Shown here: piece by piece, positions 24,205-32,382 of the stretch
Numbering within the stretch: position 1 is the stretch's first letter
How the letters are laid out: every line of letters begins with the position of its first letter
Assembly (NCBI GenBank): GCA_030950285.1
Contig: JAUZRR010000012.1
Span: forward strand, 62,001 to 126,000
Length of the DNA stretch: 64,000 nucleotides
Origin: Planctomycetota bacterium
Lineage (GTDB): Bacteria > Planctomycetota > Phycisphaerae > Phycisphaerales > UBA1924
Direction: 5' to 3'
The notes under the pieces: generated by a model
The model's input: only the letters and a program-made list of their open reading frames with translations
Databases searched by the model: none
Told to the model about the DNA's origin: nothing
Made by a program: the position numbers and the translations under genes

Positions 24205-25365
24205 ATGTTGCGATGCGCACTTCCAAGGTGGGTTTCGGGGCCGGTTGCCGTCTTTCTGTATCTCGGAGCCGTTGCAGCAGCTGTGCAGGCACAGACTGAA
24301 GATGATGTCCGTGCTTGGTTCGCTGACGCCTGGCTCCAAGCCGCAGCGACACCATCGTTGCCGGGCTTTCGCATCGAGTTGCACGTCGAGTACCCACCGC
24401 AATACACCGACGAACACCTCGCCGCATTGCGTCGGCAGGCCGAGGGCAAGCCGGACCATCCGAACTGGACAATCATCCGGGCTGAAGAGCGTCGCCGTCG
24501 CCAGCCGTTCGATGCCAGCAGAATCACAATCTGGACCGATGACCGCGAGGGCTGGCGGTACTCGCGTTCGTATCTCACCTCTACGACCGACAAACCAAGC
24601 TACATCGATGCCGTAGTCAGTGACTCGGTCATGTGGCAGCTGACGCCGGAGGAACTGCACGTTGCAGATTCACGCGATGGAACGGCGACCGGTGCCCACG
24701 GTGACGCCCGCCTCCGAGAGGGCGCGATGCGGACATACCTCCGCGAGCTTCTTCTCGGCCGACTGGGAAATGGGGCCGACAACGGGTTTGGGCCCGACGG
24801 CCGGATAGAAGTGCTGCCGGACGGTCGATGGGCCGCGTACGTCGCACACCCTGAACGGGGGGCCCACCGCTTCGAGGGCACGTGGGACGCATCACTCGGG
24901 CGCGGATTCGTCGAAACGATCGAGATCGTCGAAACACCCGACGAGTTCGCCAAGTTTCGCGGCACTCGCTACGAGATTGCCGGTTGGTATTTTGACGACA
25001 CCGCACAGCGTTGGCTGGCCCGCACCGCTTCGGAGATCTCGCCCGACGGCGTGGTCGATCACAAGACAGTGCTCGACGCCGTCATGTCTGTCACCCCCGA
25101 TGAACTGGATGCGGTCTTCGCTGTGCCGCCCGTCGAAGGGAGCGATCCCGTGCGCGGCGAGGTCACCTTTCGCAGCCTCTACGACCATCGCCCGACAGCC
25201 TTGGCCCGCCATGACCTCGGCCCCGATCGGGCGATCGTTGGATCGACCGATCTGTCCGGGGCGAGTTCGTTCCGGCGTTGGCGGGTGGGCGGATGGGTTC
25301 TCGCTGGCGTGCTGATCGCTGGCTTCGTCTGGCTCCGTTTCCGTGCTGCGTGTAGCAGCCCGTGA
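24205..25365 (+). CDS. Exported, C-terminally membrane-anchored protein of unknown family
   Basis: A 386-residue protein with a signal peptide (about residues 1-27, ending AVQA), a long soluble region and a C-terminal helix WVLAGVLIAGFVWLRFRA. The soluble part has regular beta-like motifs (DDREGWRYSRSYLTS; PDGRWAAYVAHPERGAHRFE; RYEIAGWYFDDTAQRW), resembling planctomycete lipocalin-like or outer-membrane lipoprotein-sorting folds, but I cannot name it. Two ATGs are possible; 24205 is favoured by TAGAAT seven bases upstream, since that box overlaps the other ATG at 24196. First gene behind the C15 promoter. Confidence 0.7.
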   Translation: MLRCALPRWVSGPVAVFLYLGAVAAAVQAQTEDDVRAWFADAWLQAAATPSLPGFRIELHVEYPPQYTDEHLAALRRQAEGKPDHPNWTIIRAEERRRRQPFDASRITIWTDDREGWRYSRSYLTSTTDKPSYIDAVVSDSVMWQLTPEELHVADSRDGTATGAHGDARLREGAMRTYLRELLLGRLGNGADNGFGPDGRIEVLPDGRWAAYVAHPERGAHRFEGTWDASLGRGFVETIEIVETPDEFAKFRGTRYEIAGWYFDDTAQRWLARTASEISPDGVVDHKTVLDAVMSVTPDELDAVFAVPPVEGSDPVRGEVTFRSLYDHRPTALARHDLGPDRAIVGSTDLSGASSFRRWRVGGWVLAGVLIAGFVWLRFRAACSSP

Positions 25366-25401
25366 TCCGACACTGTCTCGTACAACAAAAGAAATGCCGC
25401 G

Positions 25402-25830
25402 ATGCATACCAAGTCCACCTCACGATCAAGAAAACTGACTTGGAGAAGAGCAACAGCGTGGTGCGACACACCCGCCGTACTCGTCGCGGGGACCTGCCTG
25501 CTCACGGTCGGCACAGCGATCTCGATCGCTGCACCCACTTGTTGGGAAGACAAAGACCCCATACCAACAACATGCGACCGTGCACTCGATGGCGGCAGCC
25601 AATGCCCCGGCATACCAATCACTAACCCGCCCTGCGGCGAAGCGATCGTGAGTTTCACAGGCTTTACCGAGTTCACAACATACGACCAGCGGACGTGTAC
25701 ATACCAGCCACAGGAAACAGATCACTCAGGTGGATGCAAGGACGACGGAGAGGTGGTCACGAGCGATCCTTTCTCGTGTACTGCCGTTCAGGGTACTTCA
25801 TGCGTGCAAAGCGGCGGTGGACCACAGTGA
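25402..25830 (+). CDS. Cysteine-rich exported small protein
   Basis: A 142-residue protein with a basic N-terminus, a hydrophobic segment (AVLVAGTCLLTVGTAISIAA, 25-44) and an Ala-x-Ala-like cleavage region. The mature part has about nine cysteines in 95 residues (TCWED, TTCDR, SQCPG, PPCGE, RTCTY, GGCKD, FSCTA, TSCVQ), an even spread that suggests several disulfides. No family is recognised. It sits 36 nt after the anchored protein and 3 nt before the MauE-prepilin gene, so the three are likely one operon. Confidence 0.68.
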   Translation: MHTKSTSRSRKLTWRRATAWCDTPAVLVAGTCLLTVGTAISIAAPTCWEDKDPIPTTCDRALDGGSQCPGIPITNPPCGEAIVSFTGFTEFTTYDQRTCTYQPQETDHSGGCKDDGEVVTSDPFSCTAVQGTSCVQSGGGPQ

Positions 25831-25833
25831 TGC

Positions 25834-27069
25834 ATGGCTGGCTGTACAAAGGCTAAGACCATGACGCCCCGATCGCCCATGCCGCGCATCGCGTCCGTTC
25901 CAGCGGCGATCGTGATGGTGGTGTTGGGGTCTGCCGGACTGCTCAAGCTTGCGGACCTCAACGCCTTTCGCAACGCGATCGAATCATGGACCGCGATACC
26001 CAACATGATCCGGCCCGCGATCGTTCTTGCCGTGCCGGTCTTTGAACTCAGTCTGGCTGGGCTCTGGTTTGCTCGCATCGGCCCTCGCCTGACCCGTGCG
26101 GCCGGGCTGTGCTTTCTCATAGTGACCACGTCCGTGTACCTTGGACACGCGGTCTTCGTCGAGGTCCCAGATTGCGGGTGCTTCGGGTTGATCGCCAAGG
26201 CTGAAGCGAGTCACCGCACGGCGATTTTTGTGGTCGCTCGGAACAGCTTTCTCATCGGGCTGCTTCTCATCAGCATGAGCGCGGGCCGCAAGAGACCGGT
26301 ACCCAACGCCCGGTGCCCTCAAAGCACATCGCCAACGGTCCGGACTGGTTTCACGATTCTTGAGACGATTGTGGTCATCGCGATCGTCGGGCTCTTGGTG
26401 TCTCTGCTGATGCCGACGCTGGGTCAGGCTCGACAATCGGCCGAACGGCTCCGCTCCCGGGCATCGCTCGGTCAGCACGCACGGGTAGTCTCGATGTATC
26501 TCGGGGATTGGGACGACGAGTATCCGATTTATGCCGACCATAGGGCGATGGTTCACATCATCCGTTCCGAACACCAGGTGCTCACCTACCGAAGATACTT
26601 TGACGTCGTGACCGGGTGGAACGTCGCCCTGGCGGACCTCTATTACGACGGTCGGTCGAGAGGCGATGACTTTCAGCGGCCCGGTACGATCGCGCAGTTT
26701 GGACCGATCACGCCTTACAAGTATTCATCGGCATTCCTCGCCCAGCCTGAGTTCTGGAACCCCTCCACCCGCACCGGACCCGATCAATGGAGTGGCGTGC
26801 GCGACGCGCAGGTTCGCTGGCCATCGGCAAAGGTTGTGTTCCTCGACTCCCTCATGTGGGACCAAACCGCCCGACCAGCGGACCCGAACTACGCATCCGA
26901 ACGAAATACTGACATTTCGCTCATCGACGGCAGCGCCCGTCGTGTACGCCGTTCTGAGTTTACATGGCCGTATGTCGGCGGCGAGGGGTCTTGGAGAGGC
27001 TCGAGCACCGACTGGGGGCGTCCCGGGCTGCACACTCTGGATGGCGTCGCGGGCCACGATATCAAGTGA
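25834..27069 (+). CDS. MauE-like membrane domain fused to a prepilin-type domain
   Basis: A 411-residue protein in two parts. Residues 20-150 form four hydrophobic segments with the DCGCFG motif (113-118) seen in MauE/DoxX-type proteins linked to disulfide or cofactor maturation. Residue 172 begins a class III prepilin signal: G172-FTILE (Glu at +5) then a hydrophobic helix to residue 194 and the DUF1559-like tail with SMYLGDWDDEYPIYADHRAM. Prepilin signals are normally N-terminal. An internal ATG (26275, M148) would give a free prepilin with a 25-residue leader. The start at 25834 is uncertain; 25861 and 25879 also fit. Confidence 0.78.
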   Translation: MAGCTKAKTMTPRSPMPRIASVPAAIVMVVLGSAGLLKLADLNAFRNAIESWTAIPNMIRPAIVLAVPVFELSLAGLWFARIGPRLTRAAGLCFLIVTTSVYLGHAVFVEVPDCGCFGLIAKAEASHRTAIFVVARNSFLIGLLLISMSAGRKRPVPNARCPQSTSPTVRTGFTILETIVVIAIVGLLVSLLMPTLGQARQSAERLRSRASLGQHARVVSMYLGDWDDEYPIYADHRAMVHIIRSEHQVLTYRRYFDVVTGWNVALADLYYDGRSRGDDFQRPGTIAQFGPITPYKYSSAFLAQPEFWNPSTRTGPDQWSGVRDAQVRWPSAKVVFLDSLMWDQTARPADPNYASERNTDISLIDGSARRVRRSEFTWPYVGGEGSWRGSSTDWGRPGLHTLDGVAGHDIK

Positions 27070-27113
27070 TCCGAACTCCGGAAGACAACTCCCCGAATGC
27101 CATCCACCCGGCC

Positions 27114-27119
27114 TACCAT
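27114..27119 (+). promoter_or_regulatory. -10-like TACCAT, leaderless start of atpG
   Basis: TACCAT ends eight bases before the atpG ATG (27128), with no Shine-Dalgarno between. Confidence 0.45.
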
Positions 27120-27127
27120 CCCGACCC

Positions 27128-28003
27128 ATGGGCAAGACTCGCGAAATCCAGAAACGCATCAAAGCGGTCGGCAACATCAAGCGGATCACCCGCACGATGC
27201 AGATGATCGCCACCGCCAAGTTCAGCCAGGCCCTCCAGCGGGCGACCGCCGGGAAGCCCTACTCCAAGGCGCTCTTCGAGCTCGTCGGCGAGCTCGCCGC
27301 CACCGCGGGCGATGAGTTGAACCACCCGCTGCTGCAACACAGCGGCGAGGGCAAAGCCCTCACGCTCGTCCTCACCAGCGACCGCGGGCTCTGCGGCCCG
27401 TTCAACGGCTCGGTGCTCCGGGCCTCCATGCACCACTTCCGAAACACCGAAGGCGCCCGCGAGGGCTACGTCGAGGTGGTCGGCAAAAAGGGCGTGGGGT
27501 TCTACAAGTTCAACGGCATCGAGGTCACCCGCCACCACACGCAGTTCGGCGACAAGCCCGCCTACGACGAGGTCGATCGTCTCGCGCAGGATTTCATCGA
27601 CCGCTTCATCGCCGGCGAGATCAGCCGGGTCAACGTGGTGTACACGCGGTTCATCTCCGCTGGCAAGCAGGTGCCCGAGGTGATGCAGCTCTTGCCCTTC
27701 GAGACGCCCGAGGCGCCTGAGGATGAGAGCAAGGACGCGATCAACCAGATCTACGAGTTCAGCCCCGACGGCCCCGGGCTGCTCGACGAAATCCTGCCCG
27801 CCGCGATCAAGGCGGTGCTCTTCCAGACGTTCAACGACGCGATCGTCAGCGAGCACGTCGCGCGCATGGTCGCGATGAAGTCGGCCACCGACAACGCCGG
27901 GAAAATGGGCAAACAGCTCAGCCGCACCTACAACCGCGCCCGGCAAGCCCAGATCACCACCGAACTCACCGAGATCATCTCGGGTGCGGCGGCGCTGGAA
28001 TAG
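27128..28003 (+). CDS. atpG: F-type ATP synthase gamma subunit
   Basis: Central rotor stalk of F1. The 291 residues have the N-terminal coiled coil REIQKRIKAVGNIKRITRTM, the middle Rossmann-like part with LTLVLTSDRGLCGPFNGSVL, and the C-terminal coil with HVARMVAMKSATDNAGKM. It stands alone here: no alpha, beta or epsilon gene lies within the window on either side, and its neighbours are an exported module and kbl. It has its own TACCAT box and its own hairpin terminator, so it looks like a single-gene unit. Confidence 0.95.
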   Translation: MGKTREIQKRIKAVGNIKRITRTMQMIATAKFSQALQRATAGKPYSKALFELVGELAATAGDELNHPLLQHSGEGKALTLVLTSDRGLCGPFNGSVLRASMHHFRNTEGAREGYVEVVGKKGVGFYKFNGIEVTRHHTQFGDKPAYDEVDRLAQDFIDRFIAGEISRVNVVYTRFISAGKQVPEVMQLLPFETPEAPEDESKDAINQIYEFSPDGPGLLDEILPAAIKAVLFQTFNDAIVSEHVARMVAMKSATDNAGKMGKQLSRTYNRARQAQITTELTEIISGAAALE

Positions 28004-28047
28004 TTGGAACACACAGAAGACGACCTGGGAAGACAACCTGATGAGAT

Positions 28048-28076
28048 AGAGCCCCTCGCGCAAGCGAGGGGTTTTT
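28048..28076 (+). terminator. Hairpin-repeat arm with T6: atpG terminator, copy 4
   Basis: CCCCTCGC-GCAA-GCGAGGGG (28051-28070) followed directly by TTTTTT is a textbook intrinsic terminator 44 nt past the atpG stop. It is a single copy of the dispersed repeat. A second degenerate arm with a G-T wobble follows at 28094-28117 facing the convergent kbl-like gene. Confidence 0.85.
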
Positions 28077-28093
28077 TGCGGTGTCACTGCACC

Positions 28094-28117
28094 CCCCCGA
28101 GCTTGCGCTCAGGGCTC
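28094..28117 (-). repeat. Degenerate hairpin-repeat arm after kbl
   Basis: Read on the minus strand: CCCTGAGC-GCAA-GCTCGGGG, stem preserved with one T-G wobble, 22 nt past the kbl stop. Belongs to the CCGAGC sub-type also seen in uppP. Confidence 0.65.
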
Positions 28118-28139
28118 GTCAAGACGCACCCGAACTCGC

Positions 28140-29372
28140 TTACAGCTTCTTGAGTGCATCGACCAGTCTGTCGATGTGCGAAGTCGTGTGCGCAGCCGAC
28201 ATCTGGATCCGCAGCCGCGCGGTGCCCTCGGGCACCACCGGGTAGCCGAAGCCGATGACAAACACGCCCAACTCGAGCAGTCGTTTGCTCATGCCGATCG
28301 CTTTGGCGGTGTCGCCGACGATGATGGGGCAGATCGCGGTGGGCGATTCGAGAATCTCGAACCCGGCTGCGCCGATTCTTTCGCGGGCGTAGGCGACGTT
28401 GTCGCGCAGCTGTTGCACCCGCTCGGGCTCGCGCATGACGATCTCGATTGCTTTGTTTGCGCTGCACGCGACGGTGACGGGCAGGGCGTTGCTAAAGAGG
28501 GTCGGGCGGCCGCGCTGGATCACCAGCTCGGTCCCTCGTTTGGGACCAGCCAGAAAGCCGCCCGCCCCGCCGCCGAGCCCTTTGCCGAGTGTCCCTGTGA
28601 AGTAATCGACCAGCCCCGCGTCGCCTCCCGGCACCATGCCGTAGTGCTCGTGGGTGCCTCGGCCGGTCTTGCCCATGACGCCGTGGGCGTGGGAATCGTC
28701 GACCACCAGCTTGGCGTCGTACTTGTCGCACAGTTTGCGCAGCCCGGGGAGGTCGGCGATATCGCCTTCCATGCTGAAGACGCCATCGGTCACGACCCAG
28801 ATCTGCCCGGTGATGTCGGCGTTGTCTCGGGCTTCCTGCAAACGGGTTTCGAGGTGCTCGAGGTCGGAGTGTTTGTAGACGCCCTTGAAGACGCCCTTTT
28901 TGATCACGGAAGTCAGGCGGATCGAGTCGATGATGCAGGCGTGGTTGAGCGCGTCGGAGATGACCATATCACCGGCCTCGCAGAAGGTGGGGAAGAGCGT
29001 CTCGGTCGCGTTCCAACAGCTGACAAACGTGTAGCTGCTCTCGGTGCCCATGTACCTGGCGATGGTGGCTTCGAGCTGTTCGTGCGGCTCGAAGGTGCCG
29101 CAGATAAAGCGGACGCTCGCGGTGCCGGCGCCGTACTTCCGCAGCCCCTCGATCCCGGCTTCGACGACCTCGGGGTGGTTGGCCAGCCCGAGGTAGTTGT
29201 TCGAGCAGAAGCACAGCACGTCGACCTCTTTGCCCTCGGGCGTCCGCATCCTGATCTCGGCATCCATCGGCGAGAGGATCGTCTGGAGGTGCTTGTACTG
29301 CCCGCCGGCGTCGAGCGTGCGGAGGGTCTCGTCGGTGCGGGCGTCAAACGGCTGGGCGATTGTCGTGGGCAT
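28140..29372 (-). CDS. kbl: Alpha-oxoamine synthase, 2-amino-3-ketobutyrate CoA ligase-like
   Basis: PLP enzyme of 410 residues that would join glycine and acetyl-CoA or, in the threonine pathway, cleave 2-amino-3-ketobutyrate. CSNNYLGLANHPEVVEAG, YGAGTASVRFICGTFEPHEQ, DDSHAHGVMGKTGRGTHEH and the PLP lysine in GTLGKGLGGGAGGFLAG fit Kbl better than BioF. The partner threonine dehydrogenase is not adjacent. Start at MPTTIAQPF has GGGAGAG just upstream; an earlier start 22 codons away lacks it. Downstream of the HD-GYP gene on the same strand, 111 nt apart. Confidence 0.88.
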   Translation of the reverse strand: MPTTIAQPFDARTDETLRTLDAGGQYKHLQTILSPMDAEIRMRTPEGKEVDVLCFCSNNYLGLANHPEVVEAGIEGLRKYGAGTASVRFICGTFEPHEQLEATIARYMGTESSYTFVSCWNATETLFPTFCEAGDMVISDALNHACIIDSIRLTSVIKKGVFKGVYKHSDLEHLETRLQEARDNADITGQIWVVTDGVFSMEGDIADLPGLRKLCDKYDAKLVVDDSHAHGVMGKTGRGTHEHYGMVPGGDAGLVDYFTGTLGKGLGGGAGGFLAGPKRGTELVIQRGRPTLFSNALPVTVACSANKAIEIVMREPERVQQLRDNVAYARERIGAAGFEILESPTAICPIIVGDTAKAIGMSKRLLELGVFVIGFGYPVVPEGTARLRIQMSAAHTTSHIDRLVDALKKL

Positions 29373-29459
29373 GGAAGCTCTCCCGAAAGGTGGTTTCAGG
29401 AGAAAGCGTAGTCGGGCAGCACCAAACGCGGTTGGCAAACCTGCCCCGGGTGTACGTGT

Positions 29460-29484
29460 GTCCCCTCGCTTGCGCGAGGGGCTC
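29460..29484 (-). repeat. Hairpin-repeat arm, copy 5
   Basis: Single arm abutting the TAG stop of the HD-GYP gene: the stop codon occupies the position normally taken by the element's end. No T-run follows. It lies 87 nt before the kbl start. Confidence 0.85.
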
Positions 29485-30749
29485 TATCCCGCGAGTTCTT
29501 CGGCGGGAATCGCGATCATTGCGCTCTGGGCTTTGTGGACATCGAACTCATCAGGCGTCTCGGGCTCGAACAGATCCCCAGCAACAAACTGCCCCTCGGC
29601 CTCGGCGATGTGCAGCGCGCGGGACTTGCTCAGGTCGATCTGTTCGCCGGGCTCCTCGAAGCGGGCGGGGTCCAGCGCGAACCGGTCGAGCGCCGCGACC
29701 ACAGGTCGGCACGGGTCGAGCGGGTCCCACGAGACCACCACGGCGCGCTGCCCGTCGCTGAGGGTCACGACGCTGCCGGGCGGGAACGCGGGCACCACGT
29801 GCACCAGCGCCCGCAGCACGATCGGGTCAAACCACGCTGCCATGTCGGTCCGCAGCATCTGCTTGAGCACTCGGACAATCGGGACGGGCTCGGGTTCGGG
29901 CGCACCGGGCTCAACCGGCGCCGGGTGGCGCAACCGGTCGAACACGTCGGCAACCGCGATGAGCCGCGCGAAGATATGGATGTCGGTCCCCGAGATCGCC
30001 TGTGCACGGCCTTGCAGGTTGAGACGGTCGGGGAAACCAGAGCCGTCGAACCGTTGGTGGTGGTTGAGGACCGCAGCGGCGGCGGAAGGCTCAAGATCGC
30101 CGCGGACCATGTCGTACCCGAGCGTCACGTGTTCGCGCCACGCGGGGTCGACCGAATCGCTTGCGGCGCGCCAGCGCCAGCGCTGGTCGGGCTCGAGCTG
30201 GGTCACGCCGACATCGCGCAGCAGTGCGCCCATGCCGAGGTTCGAGACGTCCCGCGAGAGCACGCCAAGCCGCGAGCGCGTGAGCATCAGATACGTTTCG
30301 AGCTTGAGCCCCAGCACCAGCGACAGGAAGCACCCGTGCCCGGCCGACCTCGACAGCGGGATCTGCGAGCTGGCGAGATCGACGATCAGGGTCCGGGCTT
30401 TGGGTGAAGCCATGAGCCGTTCCATGAGTTCGCTGATCGCGCGGCGGAAGGGGCTGTAGTCCATTTCGGCTTTGCCGTCGGGAAGAATCTCGCCGAACGC
30501 TTTGCCGATCGCGCCGCTCAGCCGCTGACCGGCTTCGAGAATCTTTGGGCACAACTGGTTACCGACGAAGTCCATGCCCGGGTAGGCGATCCAGATACTC
30601 TTGGCGCGCAGCTCGAGCAGCCGCGAGATCGTCTTCGCGTCGAGCGTGAACCCCGAGCGCAGCAGCACCGTCTCGGGATTGGTCGGATGGGTGACGGGCA
30701 CCGCCAGTTCCATCCCCGGCCTGGCGTCGGCCAACTCGACTCGCAGCAT
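29484..30749 (-). CDS. Degenerate HD-GYP domain protein
   Basis: Related to cyclic-di-GMP phosphodiesterases. In 421 residues the N-terminal DUF3391-like segment (LADARPGMELAVPVTHPTNPETVLLRSGFTLD) precedes the HD-GYP region. H138 and the downstream helix pattern fit, but the LLHDIGK motif reads LLRDVGV (R178-D179), so the HD dyad is lost. Later HVTLGYDMV (H207), NHHQRFDGSGFP (230-240) keep the GYP part as DGSGFP. A catalytically dead c-di-GMP-binding sensor is plausible. MLRVELADARP was chosen for GGAGGG about ten bases upstream. Confidence 0.82.
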   Translation of the reverse strand: MLRVELADARPGMELAVPVTHPTNPETVLLRSGFTLDAKTISRLLELRAKSIWIAYPGMDFVGNQLCPKILEAGQRLSGAIGKAFGEILPDGKAEMDYSPFRRAISELMERLMASPKARTLIVDLASSQIPLSRSAGHGCFLSLVLGLKLETYLMLTRSRLGVLSRDVSNLGMGALLRDVGVTQLEPDQRWRWRAASDSVDPAWREHVTLGYDMVRGDLEPSAAAAVLNHHQRFDGSGFPDRLNLQGRAQAISGTDIHIFARLIAVADVFDRLRHPAPVEPGAPEPEPVPIVRVLKQMLRTDMAAWFDPIVLRALVHVVPAFPPGSVVTLSDGQRAVVVSWDPLDPCRPVVAALDRFALDPARFEEPGEQIDLSKSRALHIAEAEGQFVAGDLFEPETPDEFDVHKAQSAMIAIPAEELAG

Positions 30750-30897
30750 AGAGGCTCCCTCCCCCTCCACTATCGGTTTGCCCCACGCCCGCGGCGATGA
30801 GAACGCCGCAAGCAAGCCGCCCACGATCACCCCCCGGACGCTCCCCCGGCACAAACCAACCAGATTCACACCACCCCGCGCTTACCGGACGCGGCGC

Positions 30898-30903
30898 TAC
30901 CAT
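30898..30903 (+). promoter_or_regulatory. -10-like TACCAT, leaderless start of the peptidase gene
   Basis: TACCAT ends five bases before the ATG at 30909, with no ribosome site. The divergent 30750-30908 region also serves the HD-GYP gene. Confidence 0.45.
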
Positions 30904-30908
30904 CGAGC

Positions 30909-32132
30909 ATGGACACCCCATCTGTTGCTGCCCAAAGCCGAGCACGGCACCTCGATTGGCTGCTCGCCCTCACCGACATTCCCACCGTCGCCGGCGGCGA
31001 ACACCGCGTCGTTCGCTGGATCAACACCTGGCTCGCCGAACGCCCTGACCTCACAATGACAGAAGACGAGCACGGAAACCTTACCGTGCGCTTCGCCGAC
31101 GAACCCGCGTCCGACGCGCCGTTCTACCTCACCGCCCACCTCGACCACCCGGCGTTTGTCGTGGACCGTGTCGTGAGCCCCAGCGTCGTCGAGCTGGCGT
31201 TCCGAGGCGGGGTCATGGACGACTACTTCAAGGAAGCCCGCGTCGTCCTCATCGACCGCGACGACCACACCATCCGAGGCACCCTCGCCGAGCGGGTGGA
31301 CGGCGCCAACCCCAAGTTCAAGACGTTTCTCTGCGAGCTCGACCGCGACGACGGCAGCCTGCGCCCGGGCGACATCGCGCGGTGGGAACTGCCCGAAGCA
31401 GAGATCACCACGATCGACGGCGTCGAGTGTGCCGCGACGTTTGCCTGCGACGACCTTGCGGCCCTCGCGGCGGCGCTCGCGGCGATCGACGAGCTGCGCA
31501 GGCTGCGGGCTGCGGGCGAGGCGGCAGGTGATGTACGCCTCCTGATGACGCGGGCTGAAGAGGTCGGCTTCATCGGCGCGATCGGCGCGTGCAAGAGCGG
31601 CACCATCGAACCGGGCGCAAGGCTCATCGCGCTGGAGAACTCACGCAGCTTCCCGGACTCGCCGATCGGAGGCGGGCCGATCGTCAGGGTCGGCGACCGC
31701 ATCACGATCTTTACCCCCGAGCTGACCGCCGCGGTTGCCCAGGTGGCGGAGAAAGTCTCGGGCGCACCCGCCCAGCCGACCGCAGCGCAGAAACAGAGCG
31801 AGATGCCCAAGTGGCGCTGGCAGCGGAAACTGATGGCCGGGGGTGCGTGCGAAGCGAGCGTGTTCTGCGCGTTCGGGCACTCGTCCACGTGCGTGTGCCT
31901 GCCGCTGGGCAACTACCACAACATGGCCGACCTGACGGCTGCCCAGGCCGGGACCAACACCGAGCCGCTGCGGGTCGGGCGCGAGTACATCGCGGTCTCG
32001 GACTACCACGGCCTGGTGGACCTGCTCCTGGCGTGCTGTGTCGAGCTGGCCGACCCTGCCAGGGCGCCGATGTCGAGCTTCCGGTCGCGTGTCGATTCGC
32101 TGTGGGACGAGCTGCGGTTTGTGCTGAAATAA
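30909..32132 (+). CDS. M42/M20-like metallopeptidase
   Basis: Co-catalytic metal aminopeptidase of 407 residues. Metal-ligand motifs are readable: TAHLDHPAFVVD (first His-Asp), CDDLAALAAALAAI (bridging Asp), TRAEEVGFIGAIG (catalytic and ligand Glu), and YHNMADLTAAQAGTNTEPL near the end. LIALENSRSFP and GGACEASVFCAFGHSSTCVC make up the core. The M42 group usually takes peptides; its exact specificity is not readable. A hairpin pair begins 43 nt after the stop. Confidence 0.82.
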   Translation: MDTPSVAAQSRARHLDWLLALTDIPTVAGGEHRVVRWINTWLAERPDLTMTEDEHGNLTVRFADEPASDAPFYLTAHLDHPAFVVDRVVSPSVVELAFRGGVMDDYFKEARVVLIDRDDHTIRGTLAERVDGANPKFKTFLCELDRDDGSLRPGDIARWELPEAEITTIDGVECAATFACDDLAALAAALAAIDELRRLRAAGEAAGDVRLLMTRAEEVGFIGAIGACKSGTIEPGARLIALENSRSFPDSPIGGGPIVRVGDRITIFTPELTAAVAQVAEKVSGAPAQPTAAQKQSEMPKWRWQRKLMAGGACEASVFCAFGHSSTCVCLPLGNYHNMADLTAAQAGTNTEPLRVGREYIAVSDYHGLVDLLLACCVELADPARAPMSSFRSRVDSLWDELRFVLK

Positions 32133-32175
32133 CATGTTTGTGTCATAATGTCGCGTGTATGGCACGGGTGGTGCT

Positions 32176-32268
32176 TTCCCCTCGCTTGCGCGAGGGGCTC
32201 TATGAAGCGTAAAGTCAACAAGGCATATGATCATCGGACAAAAGAGCCCCTCGCGCAAGCGAGGGGAC
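32176..32268. repeat. Hairpin-repeat pair, copy 6
   Basis: Arms 32176-32200 and 32244-32268, inverted, 43-nt spacer; both stems perfect. It is 3' of the peptidase gene and 114 nt before the LolD-like gene. Confidence 0.92.
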
Positions 32269-32382
32269 AACCGCGAAAGAACAACCCGGAGAAACACGAG
32301 AACGCACACTGCCCCAACGCTGGGAGTTGTCACGGCAGGGCGCGTTCCACAACTGTCCTACCATCGTCGCCCGGAGGTCCAC

